From: Duganella guangzhouensis
GTDB taxonomy: Bacteria; Pseudomonadota; Gammaproteobacteria; Burkholderiales; Burkholderiaceae_D
Reading direction: 5' to 3'
DNA length: 64,000 bases
Assembly: GCF_009674535.1 (NCBI RefSeq)
Contig: NZ_WKJK01000009.1
Coordinates: 122,099 to 186,098, forward strand
The notes below the pieces were generated by a model, which saw nothing but the letters and a program-made list of their open reading frames with translations, had not been told where the DNA came from and did not search any database. Within the stretch, counting starts at the first letter, position 1. Every line of letters starts with the position of its first letter. Both the position numbers and the translations under genes were made by a program. Shown piece by piece: positions 34,570 to 43,464 of the stretch.

Positions 34570-35196
34570 TCAAGCCCGGTTGGTCAACATTTTGTCGATC
34601 AGACCGTACTCTACCGCCTCTTCCGCCGACATGAAACGGTCGCGATCGGTGTCTTTGGCGATCTGTTCAACGGTTTGGCCGCTGCGTTCGGCCATGATCG
34701 AGTTCAAACGGTGGCGCAGGTACAGGATTTCCTTGGCCTGGATTTCGATATCCGACGCCATGCCCTGCGAGCCGCCCGAAGGCTGGTGAATCATGATGCG
34801 CGAGTTCGGCAGCGAGAAGCGCTTGCCCTTGGCGCCGGCGGCCAGCAGGAACGCGCCCATCGAGGCGGCGATACCGGTGCACAGCGTCGATACGTCAGGC
34901 TTGATGAACTGCATCGTATCGAAGATGGCCAGACCGGCCGAAACCGAACCGCCAGGCGAATTGATGTACAGCGAGATGTCCTTGTCCGGATTTTCGCTTT
35001 CCAGGAACAGCAGCTGCGCCACCACCAGGTTGGCCATCTGGTCGTTGACCGGGCCGACCATGAAGATAATGCGTTCCTTCAGCAGACGCGAGTAGATGTC
35101 GTAAGAGCGCTCGCCGCGACCGCTTTGTTCCACCACCATCGGTACCAGACCGAGCATTTCAGTGTCCAGTGCCGGATTACGGTTCATACCAGTCAT
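34570..35196 (-). CDS. clpP: ATP-dependent Clp protease proteolytic subunit
   Basis: ClpP is the tetradecameric serine protease chamber used by ClpX and ClpA. The 208 aa protein contains LYINSPGGSVSAGLAI, the catalytic Ser in TGIAASMGAFLL (about residue 107), the catalytic His in NSRIMIHQP (about 132) and DTDRDRFMSAEEAVEYGLID. A short N-terminal propeptide (MTGMNRNPALDTEMLGLVPM) is as in relatives. It lies 68 bases downstream of tig with a hairpin between. Confidence 0.98.
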   Translation of the reverse strand: MTGMNRNPALDTEMLGLVPMVVEQSGRGERSYDIYSRLLKERIIFMVGPVNDQMANLVVAQLLFLESENPDKDISLYINSPGGSVSAGLAIFDTMQFIKPDVSTLCTGIAASMGAFLLAAGAKGKRFSLPNSRIMIHQPSGGSQGMASDIEIQAKEILYLRHRLNSIMAERSGQTVEQIAKDTDRDRFMSAEEAVEYGLIDKMLTNRA

Positions 35197-35223
35197 TCTT
35201 ATTTCCTTGTGAAGCAGCTTTAG

Positions 35224-35256
35224 GGGCCGGAATGCTTATATTACATCATCCGGCCC
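35224..35256 (-). other. hairpin between tig and clpP
   Basis: GGGCCGGA (35224-35231) and TCCGGCCC (35249-35256) form an 8 bp stem with a 17-base loop between the tig stop and the clpP start. No T-run follows on the minus strand, so attenuation or RNA processing is more likely than full termination. Confidence 0.5.
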
Positions 35257-35264
35257 AAACTGAA

Positions 35265-36605
35265 TTACGCCTGAGCGTTGCTTCCCATCAGTTCGTCAAA
35301 GGCGATTACCTTGGACGAAGTCTTCGACAGGCCCAGTACGTAGTTGACGACGTTTTCTTCCAATACAAGTGCTTCCACTTCGGCCAGACGACGACGATCG
35401 CTGTAGTAGTACTTCAGCACTTCGCGTGGGTCTTCGTAGCTTTGGGCGAAGTCTTCGATTTGCGCTTTGACTTGCTCAGGCTGGGCTTGCAGCTTGTTCT
35501 CGCCGACCAGTTGCGACAGGATCAGGCCCAGGCGTACGCGACGCTCGGCTTTTTCCGCGAACAGTTCTGGTGGGAATGGCACGTCCTTGACGTTCATGCC
35601 GCGCTGCGCCATGTCCTGGCGGGTCATTTCGGCCAGACGCTCGGTGTCCTGAGCGATCAGGGCTTTCGGCACGTCCAGGGTGGCGGTCTTGACCAGGGTG
35701 TCCATCACGGCTTCTTTGTTGCGTGCTTTCACGCGGCCGGCGACTTCACGCTCCAGGTTGACCTTGATGTCTTCGCGCATTTTAGCGACGTCGCCATCGG
35801 CCACGCCCAGCGACTTGGCGAATTCGCCGTCAACTTCCGGCAGGTGCGCCCATTCCAGGTTTTTCAGGGTGATGGTGAACGAGGCGGTTTTGCCGGCCAC
35901 GTCTTTACCATGGTAGTCCTCTGGGAAAGCCAGTGGGAAGGTCTTGGCTTCGCCCACTTTCAGGCCGACGGTGGCGGCTTCGAATTCTGGCAGCATGCGG
36001 CCTTCGCCCAGCACGAAGGTGTAGTCTTCGGCTTTACCGCCTGGGAATTCCACGCCGTCGATCGAGCCGACGAAGTCCACGGTCACGCGGTCGCCGTTGG
36101 CGGCGATGGCTGCACCACCGTCGCCGTGCTCACCGGCTTCGCCCTTGGTGTGGAAGTGCACGCGCTGCTTGCGCAGGATGTCGATGGTCTTGTCGATTTC
36201 AGCGTCGCTGACTTCGGCTTTGACGGTTTCGATTTCCACCGTGGTCAGGTCGCCGATCGCGACTTCCGGGTAGATTTCGAAGGTGGCGTCAAAGGTCAGC
36301 ACGCCTTCTGGCGACTCAGCCTTAGGCTCAATGTTCGGGTAACCAGCAACGCGCAGCTGGTTTTCGTTTGCGGCGTCGTTGAAAGCACGGCCAACTTTAT
36401 CATTCAGCACTTCGGTTTCGATCTGGTAACCGTACTGTGCTGCGACCATTTTCAGAGGAACTTTGCCCGGACGGAAGCCTGGTGCCTTAGCCGTTTTGGC
36501 TTGCACTTTCAGGCGCTTCTCAACTTCAGCGCGGACTTCGGTCAGCGGGAAGGAGATCGTGATACGACGTTCGAGTTTGCCCAAGGTTTCGACTGCAGTT
36601 GCCAT
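35265..36605 (-). CDS. tig: trigger factor, ribosome-bound chaperone
   Basis: Trigger factor binds nascent chains at the ribosome exit and isomerises prolyl bonds. The 446 aa protein has the N-terminal ribosome-binding domain with the signature PGFRPGKVPLKMV (normally GFRxGKxP) near residues 43-55, an FKBP-type domain around 160-245 (GDRVTVDFVGSIDGVEFPGGKAED), and the C-terminal helical chaperone arms. It is upstream of clpP, clpX and lon in the usual order. It starts 35 bases downstream of tRNA-Leu. Confidence 0.97.
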   Translation of the reverse strand: MATAVETLGKLERRITISFPLTEVRAEVEKRLKVQAKTAKAPGFRPGKVPLKMVAAQYGYQIETEVLNDKVGRAFNDAANENQLRVAGYPNIEPKAESPEGVLTFDATFEIYPEVAIGDLTTVEIETVKAEVSDAEIDKTIDILRKQRVHFHTKGEAGEHGDGGAAIAANGDRVTVDFVGSIDGVEFPGGKAEDYTFVLGEGRMLPEFEAATVGLKVGEAKTFPLAFPEDYHGKDVAGKTASFTITLKNLEWAHLPEVDGEFAKSLGVADGDVAKMREDIKVNLEREVAGRVKARNKEAVMDTLVKTATLDVPKALIAQDTERLAEMTRQDMAQRGMNVKDVPFPPELFAEKAERRVRLGLILSQLVGENKLQAQPEQVKAQIEDFAQSYEDPREVLKYYYSDRRRLAEVEALVLEENVVNYVLGLSKTSSKVIAFDELMGSNAQA

Positions 36606-36640
36606 GTTAAAAAATCGTCCAAAAAAAATAATAGTACAGT

Positions 36641-36727
36641 TGGTGCGAGGAGGGGGACTCGAACCCCCACACCATTGCTGGCGTCAGGACCTAAACCTGG
36701 TGCGTCTACCAATTTCGCCATCCTCGC
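36641..36727 (-). tRNA. tRNA-Leu(TAG)
   Basis: This is an 87-nt class II tRNA with a long variable arm. It has acceptor stem GCGAGGA, anticodon loop TTTAGGT (anticodon TAG), T-arm GGGGGTTCGAGTCCCCC and encoded CCA. It lies just upstream of tig on the same strand. Confidence 0.97.
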
Positions 36728-36748
36728 GGCATGTTTGCACAAAAGCAA

Positions 36749-36780
36749 AGGGCGACCTGTAAGTGAAAAAGGGTCGCCCT
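36749..36780 (-). terminator. hairpin terminator of the RND efflux operon
   Basis: AGGGCGACC (36749-36757) and GGTCGCCCT (36772-36780) form a perfect 9 bp stem. On the minus strand TTTGCTTTTG follows. It sits between the efflux operon end and tRNA-Leu. The rest of the 197-base gap holds nothing else I recognise. Confidence 0.55.
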
Positions 36781-36924
36781 CTTCCTGCTTTATACGCAGG
36801 AGCTTTCAACTTCAACGCGGTATTCTAACGGGTTTTCCAGCGAAATAAAGAGGTTTTTTATTAGGTCGCCAACATTACCGCGAAAATTAAGCGTTTTTGC
36901 CCGTTTTGCTCCTTATTTTGCCCA

Positions 36925-39900
36925 TTAAACAGGCTTTTTCACTCTAAACCAGGCCGCATACAGCGCTGGCAGGAACAATAAAGTCAGCGCCGTCGCCAGG
37001 ATCAGCCCGCCCATAATCGCCACCGCCATCGGCCCCCAGAATACCGAGCGCGACAAAGGAATCATCGCCAGCGCGGCGGCGGCCGCCGTCAGGATAATCG
37101 GGCGGCAGCGCCGCACCGCCGATTCGACGATCGCGCTCCAGGCATCGTGACCGGCCCTGATGTCCTGCTCGATCTGGTCGACCAGAATCACCGAGTTACG
37201 GATGATCATGCCGAACAACGCGATGATGCCGAGATTGGCCACAAAGCCCAGCGGCCGCCCCAGCACCAGCAATGCCATCGCCGCGCCGGCCACGCCCAGC
37301 GGCCCGGTCAGGAACACCAGCAACGCGCGCGAGAAGCTGTGCAGCTGCAGCATCAGCAAGGTGAAGATGATGAACACCGCCAGCGGCAGGTTGACCGCGA
37401 TCGAGGCTTCCGCCGCGCCGCTATCCGAGGCCGCGCCCTTGACCGTGATCGCATAACCGGCCGGCAGCGCGTCGCGCAGCGGCTGTAGCAGCGGCTCGAT
37501 CTGATTCGACACGGTCGGCCCCTGGATATGGTCGCCAACGTCGGATTGCACCGTGATCGCCCAATCGCGCCCCTCGCGCCACACCACGCCCGGCTCCCAC
37601 ACGAAATGCGCACGCGCCAGCTGGCTGATCGGTACCGACTTGCCGCTGGCAGTCGGAATATTGGTATCGTTCAGCACCGAGATGGTGGCACGCTCCTCGA
37701 TCGGCTGGCGGATCTGAATATCGATCAGCTTGATGCCCTCGCGGAACTGGCCAATGGTGGTGCCGGACAGGATGGTGTTCGCCGCCCGCATCACGGTTTG
37801 CGAAGTCACGCCCAGCGCGCGCATCTTGTCCTGATCCAGGTCCAGCCGCAGCACTTTGATCGATTCATTCCAGTTGTCGTTGACGCCGATGGTGTTCGGA
37901 TTGGCGCGCATGATGTCCTTGACCTGGTCGGCAATCGCGCGCACCTTGTCGACCTCGGTGCCGGTGACGCGGAACTGCACCGGATACGGCACCGGCGGCC
38001 CGTTCGGCAGCAGCTTGACGCGACCGCGCACCTCGGGGAAATCATGCTTGAACAGGTCGACGATCTTGTCGCGCAGCTCGCCGCGCGCCTGCAGGTCTTT
38101 CGGCAGCACCACGATTTGCGACACATTGGTCTGCGGGAAAATCTGGTCCAGCGGCAGGTAGAAGCGCGGCGAGCCGGTGCCGACATAGCTGGTCACGCTG
38201 ACCACGCCCGGCTGCTTCTGGATAAACGCTTCAAACTTCTTCACCTGCGCCTCGTTGGCGGCGTAGGTTGTGCCCTCCGGCGTCCACATCTCCACCATCA
38301 GCTCGGGACGGCTGGAATCCGGGAAGAACTGCTTCTCGATGAACTTGAAGCCATAGACGCCCAGCCCGAACACCGCCAGCGACGCCGCGATCGTGATCCA
38401 GCGATACTCGACGCACCAGTTCACCAGCGCGCGGAATTTGCGGTAGCCCGGCGTATCGAACAGCTCATGCTCGCTACCGCCGTTGGCATGCGGCTGCACC
38501 TTCAGCAGCACGTAGCCGAGATAGGGCGTGAACGTCACCGCCACCACCCACGAAATCACCAGCGCCAGCGCGTTCACAGAGAACAGCGAGAAGGTGTACT
38601 CGCCGGCCGCCGACTTGGCCATGCCGATCGGCAGGAAACCGGTAACGGTAATCAGCGTGCCGGTCAGCATCGGAATCGCGGTGGACTTGTAGGCAAAGGT
38701 GGCAGCATCGAAGCGCGACATGCCCTCCTCCATTTTGCGCACCATCATTTCCACCGCGATGATGGCATCGTCCACCAGCAGGCCCAGCGCGATAATCAGC
38801 GCGCCCAGCGAAATTTTATGCAAGTCCACGTCCAGCACGCGCATGAACAGGAAGGTTACCGACAGCACCAGCGGAATGCTCAGCGCCACCACCAGGCCAG
38901 GCCGCGCATCCAGCCGCAGCTTGGGTTTGGTGTGCAGACCCAGCGAGACGAAACTGACCGCCAGCACGATCAGCACCGCTTCGATCAACGTGTGCACGAA
39001 TTCGCCCACCGAGGCTTTGACCGCTTCCGGCTGGTCCGACACGCGCTGCAATTCGATACCGACCGGCAGCTTGGCCTTCAGGTCGCGCACGGTCTTTTCC
39101 ATGTGCTTGCCAAGCTGGATGATGTTGCCGCCCTTCTCCATCGACACGCCGAGGCCGATCACTTCCTTGCCGTTGAAGCGCATCTTGTTGCCCGGCGGAT
39201 CTTGATACTCGCGCTTGATGGTGGCGAAGTCGCCCAGGCGGAAGGTGGTGCCGTTGGCGCGCAGCTCCAGCTCTTCCAGATCCTTGACGGTCTTCAGCGC
39301 GCCGGTGACGCGTACTTGCAGGTTATCGGTCGGCGTCACCAGCACGCCGGTGGCCTCCACCGTATTTTGGGTGGCGATCTGGTTGGCGATGGTCTCGATC
39401 GGAATGCCCAACTGGGCGAACTTCTTGTGCGAGAACTCGATGTTGATTTTCTCATCCTGCACGCCAAACAGCTCAACCTTGGACACCAGCGGCACGCCCA
39501 GCAGTTGCTGCCGCACGAAATCGGCATAATCCTTCATCTCGGCATAGGTAAAGCCGTCGCCGGACAGCGCGAAGATGGAGCCATAGGTATCGCCGAACTC
39601 GTCGTTGAAGTACGGCCCCTGCACGCCGGACGGCAGCGTGCCCTTGATATCGCCGATCTTCTTGCGCACCTGATACCAGGCGTCCGCCACACTTTTAGGC
39701 GGCGTCGATTCGCGCAGCTTGAGGATGATGACGGTCTGGCCCGGCTTGGAATAGCTGGAAATCTCGTCCACGCCAGGGGTTTCCTGCAGCTTTTTTTCCA
39801 GCTTGTCGGTGACTTGCTCAGCCATTTGCAGCGCGGTCGCGCCCGGCCATTGCGCCTGCACCACCATCGCCCGGAAGGTAAACGGCGGATCTTCGTCCTG

Positions 39901-40011
39901 GCCCAGATTCATATAACTGAGTACACCGCCCAGCAGCAGCACGGCGATCAGGTAGCGGGTCAGCGGGATGTGTTCCAGCGCCCAACGTGACAGGTTGAAG
40001 CCCTCCTTCAT
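36925..40011 (-). CDS. RND efflux transporter permease (AcrB/HAE1 superfamily)
   Basis: This 1028 aa inner-membrane proton antiporter has twelve expected transmembrane helices. TM1 is near residues 16-35 (LTRYLIAVLLLGGVLSYM), TM4 carries the proton-relay acidic pair in LGLLVDDAIIAVEMM, and the second half repeats the layout (LGVAGAAMALLVLGRPLGF, FGMIIRNSVILVDQIE). Two large periplasmic porter loops separate the halves. The start overlaps the stop of the adaptor gene as ATGA, so the pair is translationally coupled. No outer-membrane channel gene is adjacent, so a shared TolC-like protein is probably used. The substrate is unknown. Confidence 0.94.
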   Translation of the reverse strand: MKEGFNLSRWALEHIPLTRYLIAVLLLGGVLSYMNLGQDEDPPFTFRAMVVQAQWPGATALQMAEQVTDKLEKKLQETPGVDEISSYSKPGQTVIILKLRESTPPKSVADAWYQVRKKIGDIKGTLPSGVQGPYFNDEFGDTYGSIFALSGDGFTYAEMKDYADFVRQQLLGVPLVSKVELFGVQDEKINIEFSHKKFAQLGIPIETIANQIATQNTVEATGVLVTPTDNLQVRVTGALKTVKDLEELELRANGTTFRLGDFATIKREYQDPPGNKMRFNGKEVIGLGVSMEKGGNIIQLGKHMEKTVRDLKAKLPVGIELQRVSDQPEAVKASVGEFVHTLIEAVLIVLAVSFVSLGLHTKPKLRLDARPGLVVALSIPLVLSVTFLFMRVLDVDLHKISLGALIIALGLLVDDAIIAVEMMVRKMEEGMSRFDAATFAYKSTAIPMLTGTLITVTGFLPIGMAKSAAGEYTFSLFSVNALALVISWVVAVTFTPYLGYVLLKVQPHANGGSEHELFDTPGYRKFRALVNWCVEYRWITIAASLAVFGLGVYGFKFIEKQFFPDSSRPELMVEMWTPEGTTYAANEAQVKKFEAFIQKQPGVVSVTSYVGTGSPRFYLPLDQIFPQTNVSQIVVLPKDLQARGELRDKIVDLFKHDFPEVRGRVKLLPNGPPVPYPVQFRVTGTEVDKVRAIADQVKDIMRANPNTIGVNDNWNESIKVLRLDLDQDKMRALGVTSQTVMRAANTILSGTTIGQFREGIKLIDIQIRQPIEERATISVLNDTNIPTASGKSVPISQLARAHFVWEPGVVWREGRDWAITVQSDVGDHIQGPTVSNQIEPLLQPLRDALPAGYAITVKGAASDSGAAEASIAVNLPLAVFIIFTLLMLQLHSFSRALLVFLTGPLGVAGAAMALLVLGRPLGFVANLGIIALFGMIIRNSVILVDQIEQDIRAGHDAWSAIVESAVRRCRPIILTAAAAALAMIPLSRSVFWGPMAVAIMGGLILATALTLLFLPALYAAWFRVKKPV

Positions 40012-41096
40012 TTGGCCGCCCCTGGCAGGTCATTGCCGAGGATTTTGACCTTCTGGCCCGGCTTCAGCAGGTTGACGCCGGCCGTCACCACAGTCTGGCC
40101 AGGCTGGACGCCGCTGGACAGCACGATGTCATTGCCGGCCACGCCGCCGATCTTCACCGGCACCAGCTTGACCGCGCCCTGCTCCACCAGCCATACCGAG
40201 GTGGCGGATTTTTCATAGAACAGCGCCGTCAGCGGCACCTTGATCTGCGGTGTCGGCGTCTTGGAAGCGAACTGCACCACCGCCGTCATGCCGAGCTTGG
40301 CTTCGGTCAGCGAATCCGGTATCGACACCTTGACGGTATAGGTACGGGTGGCGGCATCGGCCACTGGCGAAATCTCGCGGATCTTGCCGGCCACGGTGTT
40401 TTTCGGATCGGCCCACAGTCGTACCTGCACGTCTGGAATGCGGCGCAGCGCATCGACCTTGTCTTCCGGCAGACCGATGACGATCTCCTTCTCGCCCGCC
40501 TTGGCGACATTGACCACCGGCGTGCCGGCCGCCACCACCTGGCCGATTTCGGCGTTGACCACCGTCACCACCCCGTCCACATCGGACAGCAGAGCCGCGT
40601 AGCCAGCCTGATTAGCCTGACCGCGATAGGCGGCCTGAGCCGCATCGACGCTGGCCTGGGCCGATTTATAGGTCGAATCCTTGGCATCCAGCACCGCCTG
40701 GCTGACGAAGCTCTTGCTGCGCAATTCCTGGTAGCGCTGCAGCTCGGCCTTGGCCAGGTCGCGATTGGTCTCGGCGGCGCGCAAATTGGCCAGCGCCTGT
40801 GCCTGTGACAGCTGCAGATCCTGCGGATCAAGCTGCATCAGCACCTGGCCTTTCTTGACCAGCGTGCCAACATCCACCTTGCGGCTGACGATCTTGCCGC
40901 CGACGCGGAAGCCGAGGCGCGATTCCACCCGCGCCTTCACCTCGCCGGAAAACTCGGCGTTGACGTCGATATCGCTGCTGACCAGCTGAATGACGCGCAC
41001 CGGGCGTATGTCCTCGGTTTTATCCACCTGCTTCGAGCAGGCTGCCAGCAGCGTCAGCGCCGAGGCGGCAAGCATGAAATTCTTGAGATTAGACAC
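40008..41096 (-). CDS. RND efflux periplasmic adaptor, lipoprotein
   Basis: This 362 aa membrane-fusion protein links the RND pump to an outer-membrane channel. It is a lipoprotein: MSNLKNFMLAASALTLLAAC gives the lipobox LLAAC at residue 20. Barrel-sandwich lipoyl half-motifs flank a helical hairpin (GFRVGGKIVSRKVDVGTLVKKGQ; YAALLSDVDGVVTVVNAEIGQVV). The C-terminal beta-barrel ends in VVTAGVNLLKPGQKVKI. It is the first gene of the operon. The divergent spacer to hpnC holds several dyads that could bind a regulator. Confidence 0.93.
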   Translation of the reverse strand: MSNLKNFMLAASALTLLAACSKQVDKTEDIRPVRVIQLVSSDIDVNAEFSGEVKARVESRLGFRVGGKIVSRKVDVGTLVKKGQVLMQLDPQDLQLSQAQALANLRAAETNRDLAKAELQRYQELRSKSFVSQAVLDAKDSTYKSAQASVDAAQAAYRGQANQAGYAALLSDVDGVVTVVNAEIGQVVAAGTPVVNVAKAGEKEIVIGLPEDKVDALRRIPDVQVRLWADPKNTVAGKIREISPVADAATRTYTVKVSIPDSLTEAKLGMTAVVQFASKTPTPQIKVPLTALFYEKSATSVWLVEQGAVKLVPVKIGGVAGNDIVLSSGVQPGQTVVTAGVNLLKPGQKVKILGNDLPGAAK

Positions 41097-41109
41097 AGCA
41101 GCTTCCTTT

Positions 41110-41177
41110 AATGACTGAAGGGTTATTTATAAATTATAAGCTCAACAACTGCATTTGCAAATGACTTGAGCGTCATT
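41110..41177. promoter_or_regulatory. cluster of dyads between the efflux operon and hpnC
   Basis: The AT-rich divergent spacer contains the perfect 12-base palindrome CATTTGCAAATG (41152-41163). It overlaps AATGAC (41160-41165) that pairs with GTCATT (41172-41177). AATGAC also occurs at 41110-41115. These could be operators for a regulator encoded elsewhere; no TetR or MarR gene is adjacent. Confidence 0.4.
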
Positions 41178-41276
41178 AATTTAGCCTTCCAAGCACCAAT
41201 ACTTGCTCTCGTTTCAAGATCCCTCTACCATTACGCGCTGGAAACCCAATCCGGCACCCGCCGCTGCTCCTTCATT

Positions 41277-42128
41277 ATGCCGGTCGATCACTACGAAAAC
41301 TTCCCTGTTGCCTCCATTTTGCTGCCCAAGCGCCTGCGCCCGGCGGTCGAAGCGATTTACGCCTTCGCCCGCAGCGCCGACGATCTGGCCGACGAAGGCG
41401 ACGCCACGCCCGAACAGCGCCTGGCCGCGCTGAACGCCTATGAAGCGGCGCTGGACCGCATCGAACAAGGCGCCATCGATCATCAGCCGATGTTCGAGCG
41501 GCTGGCGCAGGTGGTGCGCGAATACGAAATGCCGCTGAAGCCGCTGTACGAGCTGCTGTCAGCCTTCAAACAGGACGTGCTGGTGAGCCGCTACGCCACC
41601 TATGACGCGCTGCTGGACTATTGCGCGCGCTCGGCCAACCCGGTCGGCTACATGATGTTGCACCTGTATGGCGCGGCCGACGAGGAAAATGTGCGTGATT
41701 CGGACGCCATTTGCACTGCGCTGCAGGTCATCAACTTCCTGCAGGACGTGGCGATCGACCTGCACAAGGAGCGCATTTACATTCCGCTGGAGGATCTGAA
41801 CCGGTTTGCGATCTCGCCGGCGGCGCTGGATCATCCGAGCGCGCGGCCGCGCTGGCGTTCGCTGATGCGGTTTGAAGTCGAGCGCGCGCGCCAGTTGATG
41901 CTGAGCGGCGCGCCGCTAGCACTGCGCCTGCCGGGCCGCATCGGCTTCGAGCTGCGCATGGTGGTGCAAGGCGGATTGCGCATTCTGGATGCGATCGAGG
42001 CGGCCGAATACGATGTATTCCTGCACCGCCCCAAGCTGGTCAGGCGCGACTGGCTGGCCATTTTCTGGGCCGCCGTGCGCATGAAAAAACAGATGAAAGC
42101 GCTCAGACTGGCGCGAACGACTGGGTAG
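41277..42128 (+). CDS. hpnC: hydroxysqualene synthase HpnC
   Basis: HpnC converts presqualene diphosphate to hydroxysqualene. The 283 aa trans-isoprenyl synthase begins at MPVDHYENFPVASILLPKRL. It has the two Asp-rich motifs: SADDLADEGD near residues 32-41, and NFLQDVAIDLHKERIYIP near 155-172. The open frame continues upstream to 41166, but those residues are not family-like. Its end overlaps the convergent lipoprotein gene by 26 bases. It works with HpnD and HpnE, encoded about 500 bases downstream. Confidence 0.93.
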   Translation: MPVDHYENFPVASILLPKRLRPAVEAIYAFARSADDLADEGDATPEQRLAALNAYEAALDRIEQGAIDHQPMFERLAQVVREYEMPLKPLYELLSAFKQDVLVSRYATYDALLDYCARSANPVGYMMLHLYGAADEENVRDSDAICTALQVINFLQDVAIDLHKERIYIPLEDLNRFAISPAALDHPSARPRWRSLMRFEVERARQLMLSGAPLALRLPGRIGFELRMVVQGGLRILDAIEAAEYDVFLHRPKLVRRDWLAIFWAAVRMKKQMKALRLARTTG

Positions 42129-42513
42129 ACGTGATTTTCTGATCGTTGCGCAGCGGCGCTGGCGGCACCGACGACGATGGCGGCGCCGATACCTTGGGCG
42201 CGGCCACCGGGGCCGACGACTTGGATTGCTTCAGCACGAATTCGCGCATCGAATCCGCTTCCGACACCGACAAGGCGGTCTGGCAATTGACGCCTTCGTT
42301 GGAAATCTGCCATTCCTGATAATCGACCACGCTCAGCGAGCGCTGTTTCTGCTCGTCCATCAGCTTGCAGCGGGCGGCGACCTGGCGCGCCTCCTGCAAA
42401 TGCTGGGTGTAATAAGTGGCCGTTTTCATCGGCGACGCATCCTGCGCAGACGAACCCTCGCATCCGGCAAGAACCGGTACAACGATCAGGGCGGCACAAA
42501 TCTGCGACTTCAT
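42103..42513 (-). CDS. small lipoprotein, EexN-like
   Basis: This 136 aa protein has a lipoprotein signal (MKSQICAALIVVPVLAGC, lipobox LAGC at residue 18). A short domain follows (YYTQHLQEARQVAARCKLMDEQ ... VNCQTA) whose spacing of two cysteines resembles the EexN family of entry-exclusion lipoproteins. That resemblance is by eye and weak. The C-terminal third is a low-complexity Pro/Ser/Ala tail. It is oriented opposite to its neighbours and splits the hpn genes, with a 26-base 3' overlap with hpnC. Confidence 0.75.
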   Translation of the reverse strand: MKSQICAALIVVPVLAGCEGSSAQDASPMKTATYYTQHLQEARQVAARCKLMDEQKQRSLSVVDYQEWQISNEGVNCQTALSVSEADSMREFVLKQSKSSAPVAAPKVSAPPSSSVPPAPLRNDQKITSTQSFAPV

Positions 42514-42630
42514 ACGTTATATCTCCACAAAGGTAACATATTGTATCCCTAAATCGCCTAAAGTTGCAGACCGCGCCTCTACTCCTTCCTATAGAATAGC
42601 GGCTTCGAATAGCCCATTGCTTTTTTATTC

Positions 42631-43464
42631 ATGTCTCCCGACGACTACTGCCAGCAAAAGACCGCGCAAAGCGGCTCCAGTTTTTACTACAGCTTTTTGT
42701 TCCTGCCGCCGGAGCGTCGCCGCGCCATCACCGCCCTGTATGCGTTTTGCCGCGAAGTGGACGACACCGTCGATGAATGCACCGATGAGTCGGTCGCCCG
42801 CATCAAGCTGGCCTGGTGGCGCAAGGAGATCGCGACCATGTACGCCGGCAGCCCGTCGCACCCGGTGACGCAGGCGCTGCAGCCGCACATCCAGCCCTAC
42901 AATCTAAAGGAAGAACACCTGCAAGCCATCGTCGACGGCATGGAGATGGACCTGAACCAGTCGCGCTACCTGGATTATGTGGCGCTCAACAAGTACTGCT
43001 GGCACGTGGCCAGCGTGGTCGGCATCCTGTCGGCCAGCATTTTCGGCGTGACCAATCCGCAGACGCTGCAGTTTGCCGAGAAACTGGGCCTGGCGTTCCA
43101 GCTGACCAACATCATCCGCGACGTGGGCGAAGATGCGCGCAAGGGCCGCATCTATCTGCCGATCAGCGAGCTGCAGCAATTCAACGTCACCGCCGCCGAA
43201 ATCCTCAACGCCAAGCACACCGACAAGTTTGAAAAGCTGATGGCGTTCCAGATCGCCCGCGCCCAGACCGTCTACGACGAAGCCTTCGCCCTGCTGCCCA
43301 AGGAAGACCGCCGCGCCCAGCGTCCCGGCCTGATGATGTCGGCCATCTACCGCACCCTGCTGACCGAGGTCGAGGCCGACGGCTACCACGTGCTGACACA
43401 CCGCATCTCGCTGACGCCAATCCGCAAGCTGTGGCTGGCGTGGAAGACCTACGTTCGTGGCTGA
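42631..43464 (+). CDS. hpnD: presqualene diphosphate synthase HpnD
   Basis: HpnD condenses two farnesyl diphosphates to presqualene diphosphate. The 277 aa protein has the first Asp-rich motif in FCREVDDTVDEC (about residues 37-48) and the second in NIIRDVGEDARKGRIYLP (about 158-175). FYYSFLFLPPERR at the N-terminus is typical of the HpnD branch. It overlaps hpnE by eight bases, so both are coupled. Confidence 0.95.
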   Translation: MSPDDYCQQKTAQSGSSFYYSFLFLPPERRRAITALYAFCREVDDTVDECTDESVARIKLAWWRKEIATMYAGSPSHPVTQALQPHIQPYNLKEEHLQAIVDGMEMDLNQSRYLDYVALNKYCWHVASVVGILSASIFGVTNPQTLQFAEKLGLAFQLTNIIRDVGEDARKGRIYLPISELQQFNVTAAEILNAKHTDKFEKLMAFQIARAQTVYDEAFALLPKEDRRAQRPGLMMSAIYRTLLTEVEADGYHVLTHRISLTPIRKLWLAWKTYVRG

